Positions 9,121 through 18,265 of a stretch of DNA of 64,000 bases are shown in pieces. The stretch comes from Mesorhizobium sp. B2-3-4 (GTDB lineage Bacteria; Pseudomonadota; Alphaproteobacteria; Rhizobiales; Rhizobiaceae): positions 248,001-312,000 of the forward strand of contig NZ_VFVY01000001.1 in NCBI RefSeq assembly GCF_006442315.1. Reading direction: 5' to 3'. Position 1 is the stretch's first letter, and each line of letters opens with the position of its first letter. A model generated the notes under the pieces. That model saw only the letters and a program-made list of their open reading frames with translations. It made no database searches and was not told the DNA's origin. Position numbers and translations under genes: made by a program.

Positions 9121-9888
9121 CTACTTAAATGGGTTCGTCGTTGTGAACGCGCCCGCTCCCGAAACAACATTGCTTGGGCCGAACGAAGTTGCAGTTGCGC
9201 CGCCGCTTAGAATGATTGCACTAGTGCTTCCATTGAGCACGCTGTTTGCCACCGCCAGAGCATTGCCAGCGTTGGTGGCCTGAATTGCAAAAGTGGTGTT
9301 ACCGTCGACAAGAACTCTGTTTAGAGCTGCAATGTTCCCGACGGCGTTACCCTGCACATTCACACCTCCGTTATTCTGGGTGATGGTCGAGTCTTGGATA
9401 AAGACTCTGGCTCCTGCCGTGCTACTGACAGAGTTGACACCATTCTGCGTGAAGTGCCGGATGTCGCATCGAATGATGTAGAGGGCCTTGCCGGCGAGGA
9501 AGTGCACCCCATTAAGGCCGGTACCAACGCCCTCAATATCGAGACCCTCCAAGACCACTTTGTCGTTGGCTCCAGCGTTGATAATGATCCCGTTGGTTCC
9601 TGAGACGAGTACGCCTGCCTCGATATGGTCGGATCGAATCGTGATGGACTTCGTAATCGTCACTGCACCGAAACCGCCGGGGTCGAGTACGTTGATCTCG
9701 CCGCTTGGCGCCGTCTTGGAGATCGCGCCTGCAAATGTCTTGCAAGGTGCTGTTCGGCTGCATGGATTGGCGTCGTCACCAACGCCGGAAACCCAGGTTC
9801 TTGTCGCTTGCGCAGACGCTGGCGCGATCAGGAAGCCTGAAGCCAGAATCAATATAGCGAATGAAAAGAAGAACCTTACTGTCTTCAT
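9121..9888 (-). CDS. Secreted right-handed parallel beta-helix protein
   Basis: This 255-residue protein starts with a Sec signal peptide (basic KTVRFFF, hydrophobic SFAILILASGFLIAP, cleavage near ASA-QA at 26-28). The mature part opens with a Cys-pair segment GDDANPCSRTAPCKTFAGAI and continues as regularly spaced short beta-strand repeats rich in Asn, Gly, Val and Ile (ITIRSDHIEAGVLVSG, VFIQDSTITQNNGGVNVQGN), the pattern of right-handed beta-helix surface or polysaccharide-interacting proteins. No catalytic motif is evident. A very strong Shine-Dalgarno (AGGAGGGG) lies 5 nt before ATG. It sits apart from the glycan run, so its link to it is only positional. Confidence 0.8.
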   Translation of the reverse strand: MKTVRFFFSFAILILASGFLIAPASAQATRTWVSGVGDDANPCSRTAPCKTFAGAISKTAPSGEINVLDPGGFGAVTITKSITIRSDHIEAGVLVSGTNGIIINAGANDKVVLEGLDIEGVGTGLNGVHFLAGKALYIIRCDIRHFTQNGVNSVSSTAGARVFIQDSTITQNNGGVNVQGNAVGNIAALNRVLVDGNTTFAIQATNAGNALAVANSVLNGSTSAIILSGGATATSFGPSNVVSGAGAFTTTNPFK

Positions 9889-9906
9889 TTGCCCCTCCTA
9901 AAATTT

Positions 9907-9927
9907 AGCCGGCAGCCCTTGCCGGCT
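9907..9927 (-). promoter_or_regulatory. Leader hairpin just upstream of the beta-helix gene
   Basis: AGCCGGCA/TGCCGGCT form a perfect 8-bp stem with a 5-nt loop, ending about 18 nt before the start codon and immediately before the AAATTTTAGGAGGGG ribosome-binding region. It could protect the mRNA 5' end or tune translation. Confidence 0.4.
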
Positions 9928-10316
9928 GGTGAATCCGTTAAAGATGCCTGGGGTGTGCTTAGCAGTAGTCGGCGGATGCGGGACGCAGTCCCACCGCAAA
10001 ATTACCATCCGCCAATACATTTTGAACCCCAAGCAGATCGGATATTATACCTTTCTAATTTGATTTTCCAGCGATGCGACGCACGGTTGCAAATAAAAAC
10101 ATCCGGTCACGGCTGGTATACGCGGAAAAGCATTCTTGTTGCTGGACCACGACGTATGTCGGCGCCGAGCCGCAGAAAAGCGACCCGTATAATTGACTCA
10201 GCTGAAGGACACCGCGAATCGATCTCGGTATTGCCGATCAGGCGGCGACAACCCTTCAAAAAGTCATATCGATGTGGCAGGACGCGCAGACTTTATCGTG
10301 CAACAATCTGGTACAC
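9928..10316. promoter_or_regulatory. Intergenic region between beta-helix gene and trmJ
   Basis: About 390 nt with no convincing gene. A perfect minus-strand -10 hexamer TATAAT is present at 10044-10049, about 155 nt upstream of the beta-helix start, with a poor -35. Nothing diagnostic is seen for trmJ on the plus strand. The right edge of the AT-rich islet falls here. Confidence 0.35.
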
Positions 10317-11228
10317 ATGACAGGAACCGACTTTCAGCACGCCGCCGCCGGCCCGGCGATCATCCTCGTCGAGCCGCAACTCGGTGAGAATATCGGCATG
10401 GTCGCGCGCGCCATGGCCAATTTCGGGCTTGCCGAACTGCGCCTGGTCAATCCCCGCGATGGCTGGCCGAGCGAGAAGGCGCGTGCCGCCGCCAGCCGCG
10501 CCGACCACGTCATCGATGCCGTCAAGGTGTTCGACGACCTGGCCTCCGCGCTTGCCGACCTGAATTTCGTTTTCGCCACCACGGCCAGGCAGCGCGACGG
10601 TTTCAAGGCCGTGCGCGGCCCGGTGGAAGCGGGCAGGGTGCTGCGTGCCCGTCATGGCTTGGGACAGCGCACCGGCATCCTGTTCGGCCGCGAGCGCTTC
10701 GGCCTCTATAATGACGAGGTCGGCCTCGCCGACGAGATCGTGACGTTTCCGGTCGATCCGGATTTCTCCTCGCTCAACATCGCCCAGGCGGCCTTGCTGA
10801 TGTCCTATGAGTGGATGAAGTCGGGCCTTGAGGACGAGACCAAGACCAATTTTACCGGCCCGGACATGAAGCCCGCCAGCAAGGAAGAATTGCACGGCCT
10901 GTTCGCCTATCTGGAAGGGGCCCTGGAAGCGCGCGGTTATTTCCGCCCGGCACCGAAGAAGCCGAAGATGGTCGACAATCTGCGCGCCGTGCTGACGCGG
11001 GCCGGCTTCGCCGAACCGGAACTGAAAGTGCTGCGCGGCATCATTTCCTCACTCGACAGGTTTTCGCCGGCGATGCCGCGCGGCGATGGTTCTCCGGGCG
11101 ACGATCCAAGGCGGCTCCCGGCCGCCGCGCGCGCCGCCAAGGCAGAGGCCGAACGCCAGCCGCATCCGCCCGCGAGCGACGATGAGGACACGCCGCCGCT
11201 CGGCGGCAAGGGAACCGACAATGACTGA
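10317..11228 (+). CDS. trmJ: tRNA (cytidine/uridine-2'-O-)-methyltransferase TrmJ
   Basis: This SpoU/SPOUT-family enzyme would 2'-O-methylate position 32 of tRNAs using SAM. The 303-residue protein shows the family motifs in order: [20 protein letters not shown] (motif 1), [16 protein letters not shown] (motif 2) and [14 protein letters not shown] (motif 3, knot). A helical domain (about residues 175-240) and a low-complexity acidic and Ala/Arg-rich tail follow. ATG 10317 was chosen because the family begins just before this motif; upstream in-frame codons lie in non-coding islet sequence. The stop overlaps the murI start by 8 nt, so the two are coupled. Confidence 0.93.
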   Translation: MTGTDFQHAAAGPAIILVEPQLGENIGMVARAMANFGLAELRLVNPRDGWPSEKARAAASRADHVIDAVKVFDDLASALADLNFVFATTARQRDGFKAVRGPVEAGRVLRARHGLGQRTGILFGRERFGLYNDEVGLADEIVTFPVDPDFSSLNIAQAALLMSYEWMKSGLEDETKTNFTGPDMKPASKEELHGLFAYLEGALEARGYFRPAPKKPKMVDNLRAVLTRAGFAEPELKVLRGIISSLDRFSPAMPRGDGSPGDDPRRLPAAARAAKAEAERQPHPPASDDEDTPPLGGKGTDND

Positions 11229-12009
11229 TCAGCCGATCCTGATGTTCGATTCCGGCGTCGGCGGGCTCACCGTGTTGCGCGAGGCGCGCGTCCTGATGCC
11301 GGACCGGCGCTTCATCTATGTCGCCGATGATGCCGCCTTTCCCTTTGGCGCCTGGGAAGAGCCGGCGCTGCGAACCCACATACTCGAACTGTTCGCCAGC
11401 TTGCTAGGCCGCTTTAATCCGGTCATTTCGGTCATCGCCTGCAACACCGCCTCGACGCTGGTGATCGATGCGCTGCGCGAGCGATTTCCCGGCCATCCCT
11501 TCGTCGGCACCGTGCCGGCGGTCAAGCCCGCGGCAGAGCGCACCCGCTCGGGTCTGGTCTCGGTGCTGGCGACGCCGGGTACCGTGAAGCGGCAATACAC
11601 GCGCGACCTGATCAGCAGATGGGCGCAGAAATGCCATGTCCGCCTGGTCGGCAGCGACAGGCTGGCGGGGCTGGCCGAAGCCTATATGCGAGAGGGCTTC
11701 GTCGACGAGGAGGCTGTGCGGGCCGAGATCGCGCCGTGCTTCCTCGAGCGCGACGGCATGCGCACGGACATTGTCGTGCTGGCATGCACCCACTATCCCT
11801 TTCTGGTCAATCGCATGCGCAAGACCGCGCCCTGGCCGGTCGACTGGATCGATCCGGCCGAGGCGATCGCGCGGCGCGCGCTGTCGCTGCTGCCGGCCCT
11901 GGAAGGGCCACGGCCGCAAAGCGAGCCCGATATCGCGGTCTTCACCTCGGGCAAGCCGGATTTCGCCGTCAGCCGCCTGATGCAGGGCTTTGGACTGACC
12001 GTGCGTTAA
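11221..12009 (+). CDS. murI: Glutamate racemase
   Basis: This enzyme makes D-glutamate for peptidoglycan. The 262-residue protein has [12 protein letters not shown] (residues 8-19) with the conserved Asp-Ser pair, the first catalytic Cys in IACNTAST (Cys74) and the second in LACTHYPFL (Cys189). It starts at the ATG inside the end of trmJ (ATGACTGA overlap). It is a little shorter than many MurI proteins but all key residues are present. It is cytoplasmic and normally essential. Confidence 0.95.
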   Translation: MTDQPILMFDSGVGGLTVLREARVLMPDRRFIYVADDAAFPFGAWEEPALRTHILELFASLLGRFNPVISVIACNTASTLVIDALRERFPGHPFVGTVPAVKPAAERTRSGLVSVLATPGTVKRQYTRDLISRWAQKCHVRLVGSDRLAGLAEAYMREGFVDEEAVRAEIAPCFLERDGMRTDIVVLACTHYPFLVNRMRKTAPWPVDWIDPAEAIARRALSLLPALEGPRPQSEPDIAVFTSGKPDFAVSRLMQGFGLTVR

Positions 12010-12040
12010 GGCATTTCGGGCTAAACGCCAGGCTTGTTGC

Positions 12041-13423
12041 TCAAACAGACTCGAAGACGATGCTGCGTTGATCCGGATCGGCCTGGACCAGCCTTAGCGT
12101 CAGACCATCGCCCTGTCTGAGGCCGGAGGCTTTCACATTGGCAACGACAGGCATATCGGCAAGCTGAACGCGCACGCCATGATCGGTGAAGTCGGTGACG
12201 GCAGCCTTGAACGTATCGCCCTCGCGCCCCTCGAGCATAACCGCCTCGGCCAGGTCGATGGCCGCATGATTGATCTGCGATGCGCGGCTCTCGGCGCGTC
12301 CCATCGCCTTCGGCAATCTGGCGAACGCCTCGGTGACAGCCTGGGGAACGGCCTGGCCATTGGCGATCGCCAGGGTGCAGCGCACGACATAGCGATCGGC
12401 CAGTCGCCTGAGTGGCGCGGTCGAATGGGCGTAGGTCGCGGCCATCGCTTCATGCCAGGGGACAACGCCGTCCTTGTAGGGCTGGTAGGAAGCGCCGGGG
12501 CTCGCATGGCGGATTTCCAGCATCAGCGCCGCCTGTTGCGGATCGGCCGGATCAAGGGTTCGCTGATAGTCACGCAGGCTGGTCGAGGCCGGCCAGGACA
12601 GCCCGAGGGCCTGTGCCGCGCTGCGCAGTCTCTGCACCTTGAAATCATCCGGCCCCGACATCACCCGGAACAAGCCCGTGTGATGTGCAAGCATGGTGTC
12701 GGCAATCGCCATGTTGGCCGCCAGCGAGAGCGCTGCATTGTCCTGTTCGGATTGCAGCAAGGGCCTGAACGCAAGCCGGTATGTGCCATCGGCAAGCCGT
12801 TCGACCTCCTGCTCGGGCGGGTCGACGCGGGATGCCCCGCGGCGCTTCTCGTTCGCCGCCATGCGCCGCGCCATCTCGGCGAAGCCGGCCGGAACGTCCG
12901 AGGCTTTCACACTGTCATAGGCGAGCTTCGCGCGGCTTTGAACGATCGCCCGCTCCGCGCCGTCCAGCTTCACCGCGCCGTCGGGCGCGACCCGGACCGT
13001 GAAGATGACAGCCGGGTGGGGTCCATCCGGCAGCAGACTTGCCGCACCCTCGGCAATCACCGGCGGGTAGAGCCCGGCCTTGCCGTCCGGCAGATAGAAT
13101 GTCTCGCCCCGCGTCCAGGCTTCGCGATCTATCGCGTCGCCGTCCTCGACGAACCAGGCGACGTCGGCAATTGCATAGTGCAGCAGCAGATCATTGGCGC
13201 TGGCTTCGATCGAGAACGCCTGATCGAGGTCGGTGGAGCTTGCCGGATCGAGCGTGACGAAGGGCATCGCGGTGCGGTCCGCATGCTGGTCGGGAACGCG
13301 TTTGGCCGCCGCCTCGGCCGCCGCCGTGACGTCAGCGGGAAATCCATCCGGTACGTGGAATTCGGTGCGGATTTTCGCCAGGCCGGCGGTGAGAACCTGT
13401 GAGGGATCGGTCAGCGATTTCAT
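12041..13423 (-). CDS. RNB-domain ribonuclease (compact RNase II/R family)
   Basis: This 460-residue 3'-5' exoribonuclease-like protein has the RNB catalytic signature TLDPASSTDLDQAF (Asp59, Asp65, Asp67) and later HSTAPLRRLADRYV (family RNB end motif). It lacks the two N-terminal cold-shock domains of typical RNase II/R, and only a short S1-like stretch (about residues 405-460) follows the catalytic domain. The fourth Asp of the usual metal cluster is Gln68. Similar compact forms are known, for example in Deinococcus. It is convergent with murI and probably monocistronic. Processing or tRNA/mRNA decay are possible roles. Confidence 0.85.
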   Translation of the reverse strand: MKSLTDPSQVLTAGLAKIRTEFHVPDGFPADVTAAAEAAAKRVPDQHADRTAMPFVTLDPASSTDLDQAFSIEASANDLLLHYAIADVAWFVEDGDAIDREAWTRGETFYLPDGKAGLYPPVIAEGAASLLPDGPHPAVIFTVRVAPDGAVKLDGAERAIVQSRAKLAYDSVKASDVPAGFAEMARRMAANEKRRGASRVDPPEQEVERLADGTYRLAFRPLLQSEQDNAALSLAANMAIADTMLAHHTGLFRVMSGPDDFKVQRLRSAAQALGLSWPASTSLRDYQRTLDPADPQQAALMLEIRHASPGASYQPYKDGVVPWHEAMAATYAHSTAPLRRLADRYVVRCTLAIANGQAVPQAVTEAFARLPKAMGRAESRASQINHAAIDLAEAVMLEGREGDTFKAAVTDFTDHGVRVQLADMPVVANVKASGLRQGDGLTLRLVQADPDQRSIVFESV

Positions 13424-13523
13424 CCAGCCGTCCTACACTGGGGCTCTGGAGACGTGAAGACCATTGGCGCTGGAACTGCCGCCGAAGCGTGGCGTTTCTC
13501 CTGACAGCAAAGGAGAACCCGTC

Positions 13524-13706
13524 ATGCCAGCCACGTCGAAAGCCCAGCAGAAAGCCGCGGGCGCCGCCCTCTCGGCCAAACGCGGCGAGACCAGGAAGAG
13601 CGAACTCAAGGGCGCTTCCAAGGGAATGTATGAATCGATGAGCGAAAAGCAGCTCGAGGAGTTCGCCGAGACCAAGCGCAAAGGGCTGCCCGAGAAAAAA
13701 TCTTGA
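13524..13706 (+). CDS. DUF3008-family small protein
   Basis: This 60-residue, Lys/Ala-rich soluble protein matches the DUF3008 pattern: MPATSKAQQKAAGAALSAKR followed by GASKGMYESMSEKQLEEFAETKRKG. ATG 13524 has a good AAGGAGAA site 9 nt upstream; a longer frame from 13464 lacks such a site. Family members are commonly associated with stress or stationary phase in rhizobia, but the function is not known. It ends at a strong bidirectional terminator. Confidence 0.82.
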   Translation: MPATSKAQQKAAGAALSAKRGETRKSELKGASKGMYESMSEKQLEEFAETKRKGLPEKKS

Positions 13707-13718
13707 GGATTGAATGAA

Positions 13719-13747
13719 AAGGGCCAGCGAATCTCGCTGGCCCTTTG
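13719..13747. terminator. Bidirectional intrinsic terminator
   Basis: AAAGGGCCAGCGA/TCGCTGGCCCTTT is a perfect 13-bp inverted repeat with a 3-nt loop. It lies between the convergent DUF3008 gene and the small secreted-protein gene, with A-rich and T-rich edges serving both directions. Confidence 0.85.
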
Positions 13748-13766
13748 AATTGCTGTTTGGTCCGCT

Positions 13767-13964
13767 TTACCAGCGGTGGCAGCGGCGCACCTTGGTCACG
13801 ATCACCTTGCGGTGGCCATGCCGCCACACCACTCTCTTCTTCACGATGACGCGGCAGACCTGTTTGTGGCCATGCCAATGACGCGCCATGGCCGGTTCCG
13901 GCGCTACCGCCATCGAACCTGCAAGCACGGCGGCGCCTGCCAAGGTAAGAAAGAACTTCTTCAT
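13767..13964 (-). CDS. Small secreted basic His/Arg-rich protein
   Basis: A 65-residue protein: signal peptide KKFFLTLAGAAVLAGSMAVA with cleavage near AMA (about residue 30), then a short mature part rich in His, Arg, Lys and Val (HWHGHKQVCRVIVKKRVVW, then RHGHRKVIVTKVRRCHRW) with two Cys that could form a disulfide. ATG 13964 is preceded by AGAGGAG at a good distance; the longer upstream frame is not needed. Similar tiny periplasmic proteins are common in rhizobia without known function; metal binding by the His residues is speculation. Confidence 0.75.
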   Translation of the reverse strand: MKKFFLTLAGAAVLAGSMAVAPEPAMARHWHGHKQVCRVIVKKRVVWRHGHRKVIVTKVRRCHRW

Positions 13965-14087
13965 GTAGTTGGCTCCTCTAGCTCCAGTCCCTTCCTGGTG
14001 CCGTTGGCGCTGACCTCCCGCCACATCCGGCATCGCATCAACGCCCCGAACGCTATACGGTTGCGTTGCGCCGCGCCACTCCCAAGC

Positions 14088-14116
14088 TTGACACCGGTTA
14101 AATCTCGGTTTAACCA
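14088..14116 (+). promoter_or_regulatory. Candidate promoter in the 374-nt rpsD upstream region
   Basis: A perfect -35 TTGACA (14088-14093) is followed after 17 nt by TAACCA. The spacer and -10 overlap an inverted repeat GGTTAAA/TTTAACC (14096-14115), which could bind a regulator. The resulting rpsD leader would be about 220 nt, long enough for ribosomal-protein autoregulation. The rest of 13965-14338 holds no gene I can support. Confidence 0.4.
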
Positions 14117-14338
14117 GCCGCCAACGCCGGGCAGCGATGTCCGGTGTTTCTTTTGTATACGCAAAGCCAGTCACTTCTATCTGTTTCTGGCCTTGTCTGA
14201 ACTGACGTGTCCCGTGGGTTTTCCGCCGCGTTGCGTGGGAAAATCCTGTCAGGTCTCGAAAACGGAGGCCAGAGGAGGGCGCGTTTCCTTCACTTGGACC
14301 ATGAGGTGCCGGGTGTGTTGTTTTGAAAAGGGAATGCG

Positions 14339-14956
14339 ATGAGCAAGCGCGAATCCGCGAAATACAAGATCGACCGCCGTCTGGGCGAAAACATCTGGGG
14401 CCGCCCGAAGTCCCCGGTCAACAAGCGTGAATACGGCCCCGGCCAGCATGGCCAGCGCCGCAAGGGCAAGCTTTCCGACTTCGGCCTGCAGCTGCGCGCC
14501 AAGCAGAAGCTGAAGGGTCACTACGGCGACGTTTCGGAAAAGCAGTTCCGCAAGGTCTATGAAGAGGCCGACCGCCGCAAGGGCGACACCTCGGAGAACC
14601 TGATCGGCCTGCTCGAGTCGCGTCTGGATGCGGTTGTCTACCGCGCCAAGTTCGTGCCGACCATCTTCGCCGCCCGTCAGTTCGTCAACCACGGCCACGT
14701 CAACGTCAACGGCAAGCGCGTCAACATCGGCTCGTACCGCTGCAAGCCGGGCGACGTCGTGGAAGTGCGCGAAAAGTCGAAGCAGCTGGTCATCGTCCTG
14801 GAGTCGGTCGGCCTCGCCGAGCGCGACGTGCCGGACTATATCGAAGCCGATCACAACAAGATGGTCGCGACCTTCTCGCGCATTCCCGGCCTGGCGGACG
14901 TTCCGTTCGCCGTGCAGATGGAGCCGAACCTGGTCGTCGAATTCTATTCGCGCTAA
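14339..14956 (+). CDS. rpsD: 30S ribosomal protein S4
   Basis: This primary 16S-rRNA-binding protein of the small subunit is 205 residues, the normal length. It shows the N-terminal [19 protein letters not shown], the [18 protein letters not shown] segment, and the S4 RNA-binding domain (about residues 93-155, [33 protein letters not shown]). There is no zinc-binding Cys cluster, as is usual in alphaproteobacteria. It stands alone between its own promoter region and a strong terminator. Confidence 0.98.
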   Translation: MSKRESAKYKIDRRLGENIWGRPKSPVNKREYGPGQHGQRRKGKLSDFGLQLRAKQKLKGHYGDVSEKQFRKVYEEADRRKGDTSENLIGLLESRLDAVVYRAKFVPTIFAARQFVNHGHVNVNGKRVNIGSYRCKPGDVVEVREKSKQLVIVLESVGLAERDVPDYIEADHNKMVATFSRIPGLADVPFAVQMEPNLVVEFYSR

Positions 14957-14979
14957 GCGAACGCTTCCGCCATATCGGA

Positions 14980-15005
14980 AAGGCCGCCTTCGAGGCGGCC
15001 TTTTT
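14980..15005 (+). terminator. Intrinsic terminator of rpsD
   Basis: AAGGCCGCCT/AGGCGGCCTT form a 10-bp GC-rich stem with a 3-nt loop, followed by TTTG, about 25 nt after the rpsD stop. Confidence 0.9.
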
Positions 15006-15088
15006 GTTTCGGGCGGCCGCTTTGCCGTTTCGATTTTCCGGCCGATGCGCTACTCCGGGCGGACGTCACATTCAGGGGCCGCTGCGCC

Positions 15089-15976
15089 ATGAACATGCTG
15101 CCAGACATCGAGACGCTTGAGCCGGCCGGCGAAGGTGGTTCCCACCCTCTATTCGCCGACGTGCCGTCTTCGGTCGAGTTCAACAAACTGCGCAAGCGGC
15201 TGCTGCGACTGACCCGCCAGGCGATCGAGGACTTCGCGATGGTGAAGCCCGGCCAGCGCTGGCTGGTCGCGCTGTCGGGGGGCAAGGATTCCTACGGCCT
15301 CATGGCCATGCTGCTGGATCTCAAATGGCGCGGGCTGCTGCCGGTCGAATTGCTGGCCTGCAATCTTGACCAGGGTCAGCCGAATTTTCCGAAGAACATC
15401 CTGCCCGACTATCTCGATGCCAACGGCATTGCGCACCGCATCGAGTACCAGGACACCTATTCGGTGGTCACCGACAAGCTGCCCCAGGGCAGCACCTATT
15501 GCTCGCTCTGCTCGCGGCTGCGGCGCGGCCATCTCTACCGGATCGCGCGCGAGGAGGGCTGTTCGGCCCTGGTCCTCGGCCACCACCGCGAGGATATCCT
15601 CGAAACCTTCTTCATGAACCTGTTCCACGGCGGCCGGCTTGCCGCCATGCCGCCAAAGCTGCTCAACGACGAAGGCGACGTCATGGTGTTGCGGCCGTTG
15701 AGTTACTGCGCCGAAATCGACCTCGAAAAGTTCGCCGCCGCGATGCGGTTCCCGATCATCCCCTGCGATCTCTGCGGCAGCCAGGAAGGCCTGCAGCGCA
15801 ACGCCATGAAGGCGATGCTCGAGGACCTGGAAAAGCGCATGCCCGGCCGCAAGGATACGATGATCCGCGCTCTGTCCAACACCAGGCCGTCGCATTTGCT
15901 GGACAGGAAACTGTTCGATTTCGCCGCCCTCAATGAAACCCTCGCGACCAGGCAAGACATTTCCGATGACATTTGA
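15089..15976 (+). CDS. ttcA: tRNA 2-thiocytidine synthetase TtcA
   Basis: This ATP- and [Fe-S]-dependent enzyme thiolates cytidine 32 of tRNA. The 295-residue protein has the PP-loop LSGGKDSYG (Ser63-Ser68), a first CSLC pair (Cys138, Cys141) and a second CDLC pair (Cys226, Cys229) for the Fe-S cluster, and [17 protein letters not shown], the family signature. Its stop overlaps the next gene by 11 nt. It acts on the same tRNA position as TrmJ, encoded about 5 kb upstream, so two position-32 modifiers lie in one neighbourhood. Confidence 0.94.
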   Translation: MNMLPDIETLEPAGEGGSHPLFADVPSSVEFNKLRKRLLRLTRQAIEDFAMVKPGQRWLVALSGGKDSYGLMAMLLDLKWRGLLPVELLACNLDQGQPNFPKNILPDYLDANGIAHRIEYQDTYSVVTDKLPQGSTYCSLCSRLRRGHLYRIAREEGCSALVLGHHREDILETFFMNLFHGGRLAAMPPKLLNDEGDVMVLRPLSYCAEIDLEKFAAAMRFPIIPCDLCGSQEGLQRNAMKAMLEDLEKRMPGRKDTMIRALSNTRPSHLLDRKLFDFAALNETLATRQDISDDI

Positions 15977-16793
15977 CGATACAGCGATCGACTGGCTGGC
16001 CGGCCTTCTGGCCGACGCGGCCCAGGCCGAAATCATGCCGCGCTTTCGCCGATTGGGCGACGGCGATGTCAGGCAGAAGACCTCCGCCGCCGACCTGGTG
16101 ACGGAGGCCGACGTCAATGCCGAGCGGCTGATCACCGCCAGGCTGCGCGAGCGCTATCCCTCGGCCATGGTGGTGGGCGAGGAGGCCTGCTCCGAAAATC
16201 CGGCGCTGCTCGATGGCCTGGGCGATGCCAAACTCGCATTCACCATCGATCCGGTCGACGGCACCTTCAATTTCGCATCCGGCGTGCCGCTGTTCGGCGT
16301 CATGCTGGCGGTCGTGGTCAGGGGCGAGACGGTCGCCGGCATCATCCATGATCCGGTCGGCAAGGACTGGCTCATCGCCGCCAAAGGCGCAGGAAGCCAT
16401 ATCAGGCATGCCCATGGCGATCTGGAGAAGGTGCATGTCGCGGCGCCCGTGCCGATGTCGCAAATGACCGGCGCGGTATCCTGGCAGTATCTGAGCGAAC
16501 CTGAGCGCTCACGCCTTGCGCGCAACCAGACCAAGGCGCTGTCGCAGTTCTCCTATCGCTGCGCCGCCCACGAATATCGCTTGCTGGCCAGCGGACATGC
16601 GCATTTTGTCGTCTACAACAAGCTGATGCCCTGGGATCATCTTCCCGGCGTGCTGATCCATCAGGAAGCCGGCGGCCACGCCGCGCGCGTCGACGGCAGC
16701 GCCTATCTGCCCTCGCATGTCGATGGCGGCTTGCTTGTCGCGCCGGACCAGGACAGCTGGCGGGAACTGCGCCGCGAGCTCTGGGCGGAATAG
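15966..16793 (+). CDS. Inositol monophosphatase family protein
   Basis: This 275-residue Mg2+-dependent sugar or inositol phosphatase has motif [13 protein letters not shown], the upstream EE of [10 protein letters not shown], and motif [17 protein letters not shown] near residue 225-240. ATG 15966 was chosen because it lies in the 11-nt overlap with ttcA and starts just before the conserved N-terminus. The true substrate could be inositol-1-phosphate, histidinol phosphate or another phosphomonoester; the sequence does not decide. It is cytoplasmic and coupled to ttcA. Confidence 0.88.
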   Translation: MTFDDTAIDWLAGLLADAAQAEIMPRFRRLGDGDVRQKTSAADLVTEADVNAERLITARLRERYPSAMVVGEEACSENPALLDGLGDAKLAFTIDPVDGTFNFASGVPLFGVMLAVVVRGETVAGIIHDPVGKDWLIAAKGAGSHIRHAHGDLEKVHVAAPVPMSQMTGAVSWQYLSEPERSRLARNQTKALSQFSYRCAAHEYRLLASGHAHFVVYNKLMPWDHLPGVLIHQEAGGHAARVDGSAYLPSHVDGGLLVAPDQDSWRELRRELWAE

Positions 16794-16799
16794 TCTGAC

Positions 16800-16821
16800 G
16801 CCTGCCTTCCCAAAGGCAGGC
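16800..16821. terminator. Hairpin between convergent genes
   Basis: GCCTGCCTT/AAGGCAGGC forms a 9-bp stem with a 4-nt loop just after the phosphatase stop and 20 nt before the MFS gene stop. No strong T-run follows, so it may stop transcription only partly. Confidence 0.5.
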
Positions 16822-16840
16822 CATCGGCCCGGGGGCAAGA

Positions 16841-18127
16841 TCAGTGCAGGTCGGTGACGTGTCCTGAAACGGGGGCGTTCTGCGGCTGGAACATCTTGCC
16901 GCGCTCGGCAATCAGGATCATCAGCAGCGCCGCGACGGAGACGCTGCAGAAGCCGGCGGCCAGCGGCGTCACCGTGCCGTTGAAGGCCTGGCCGATCAGC
17001 GTGCCGAGAATGCCGCCGAGAAACGTCTGCATGAAACCCAGGATCGACGACGCCGTGCCGGCCAGTTGGCCGAGCGGCTCCATGGCGAGCGCGTTGAAAT
17101 TGGCGCCTAGGCAGCCGAACGGCAGCATGGCGCTGGCAAAGAAGGTGATGAACAGCCACAGCGGCATCTTCATTTCCAGTGAAATCACCAGCCAGGCCAG
17201 GCTGATCACCAGGAACAAGAGCAGCGCGCCTTGCGACAGGCGGCGCATGCCGAGACGGCCGACCAAGCGCGCGTTCATGAAATTGGAAAAGGCGAGCACC
17301 CCGGCAACGCCGGCGAAAATGACCGGGAACATCTCACCGACATTGAAGATGTTGACGTAGATCTGCTGGGCCGAGGCGATGAAGCCGAACATCGCCCCGA
17401 AAATGAAGGTGCTGGCAAAGGCATAGCAAAGCGCGATGCGGTTTGTGAGCACGATACGGAAGCCGCCGACGACGGAGTGAACGGTCAGGGATCGGCGATA
17501 TTCGGGATGCAGCGTCTCGGGCAGGCGTAGCAGCGACCACGCCGAGACGATCAGGGCGCCGATGGCCATGGTGACGAAGATCCAGTGCCAGGTCGCGAAC
17601 AGCATGATGAACTGACCGATGCCGGGCGCGATCACCGGTATCGCCATGAACACCATGAAGATCAGCGACATCACCTCGGCCATGCGCCGGCCGTCGAATG
17701 TATCGCGCACGATGGAAACCGCGATGACGCGCGTCGCCGCGGCGCCGATGCCTTGCACGGCCCGGCAAATCAGAAGCGTCTCGAAGCTTGGCGCGATAGC
17801 CGCCGCCGAGACCGCGGCCACGTAGATGATCAGGCCGGCGACGAGCGGCGAGCGACGACCGAACCGGTCGGAGATCGGCCCGAAGAACAGCTGGCCGCCG
17901 CCGAAACCCAGTATGTAGGCGGTGACCACATATTGCCGGTGGTTTTCATTCTCGACGCCGAGCGAGGCGCCGATCTGCTGCAGCGCCGGCAGCATGATGT
18001 CGATGGCCAGCGAATTGAGCGCCATCAGCGCCGCGCAGAGCGCGATGAACTCCCAGCGCGGAATGAGCAATTGGCTTGCCCGGGGCAAGGTGCTTGCCCC
18101 TTGCGGCGCTGATTTCTGCTGGTCCAC
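16841..18127 (-). CDS. MFS transporter, Bcr/CflA drug-resistance type
   Basis: This 428-residue inner-membrane protein has 12 predicted transmembrane helices. It carries the DHA1 Bcr/CflA hallmarks: IDIMLPALQQIG in TM1, the loop-2-3 motif FFGPISDRFGRRSPL and ICRAVQGIGAAATRVIAVSIVRD for TM4-5. It would export a small molecule or drug in exchange for protons; the substrate is unknown. The start is GTG, giving a 40-residue cytosolic N-tail. It is not coupled to neighbours. Confidence 0.9.
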   Translation of the reverse strand: MDQQKSAPQGASTLPRASQLLIPRWEFIALCAALMALNSLAIDIMLPALQQIGASLGVENENHRQYVVTAYILGFGGGQLFFGPISDRFGRRSPLVAGLIIYVAAVSAAAIAPSFETLLICRAVQGIGAAATRVIAVSIVRDTFDGRRMAEVMSLIFMVFMAIPVIAPGIGQFIMLFATWHWIFVTMAIGALIVSAWSLLRLPETLHPEYRRSLTVHSVVGGFRIVLTNRIALCYAFASTFIFGAMFGFIASAQQIYVNIFNVGEMFPVIFAGVAGVLAFSNFMNARLVGRLGMRRLSQGALLLFLVISLAWLVISLEMKMPLWLFITFFASAMLPFGCLGANFNALAMEPLGQLAGTASSILGFMQTFLGGILGTLIGQAFNGTVTPLAAGFCSVSVAALLMILIAERGKMFQPQNAPVSGHVTDLH

Positions 18128-18265
18128 GGCAAGTCCGATCTCTCAAACGAAAACGCGCCGGCAGGCCGGCGCATTGGCTCGTGCTGGTCCCGATATCCGG
18201 GGACGTGAATGGCCGAGATACCTCGGTCGGCAGGCATGTCGGTACGGACATGCCTGAAATTGAAA

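Noticed and set aside
8944..9210. An 88-codon plus-strand frame in the islet
   Set aside because: No ribosome site and it runs into the antisense of the beta-helix gene; coding character is weak.
9889..10320. A 143-codon plus-strand frame upstream of trmJ
   Set aside because: The start is TTG without a ribosome site, the translation has no domain character, and it overlaps the leader of the beta-helix gene.
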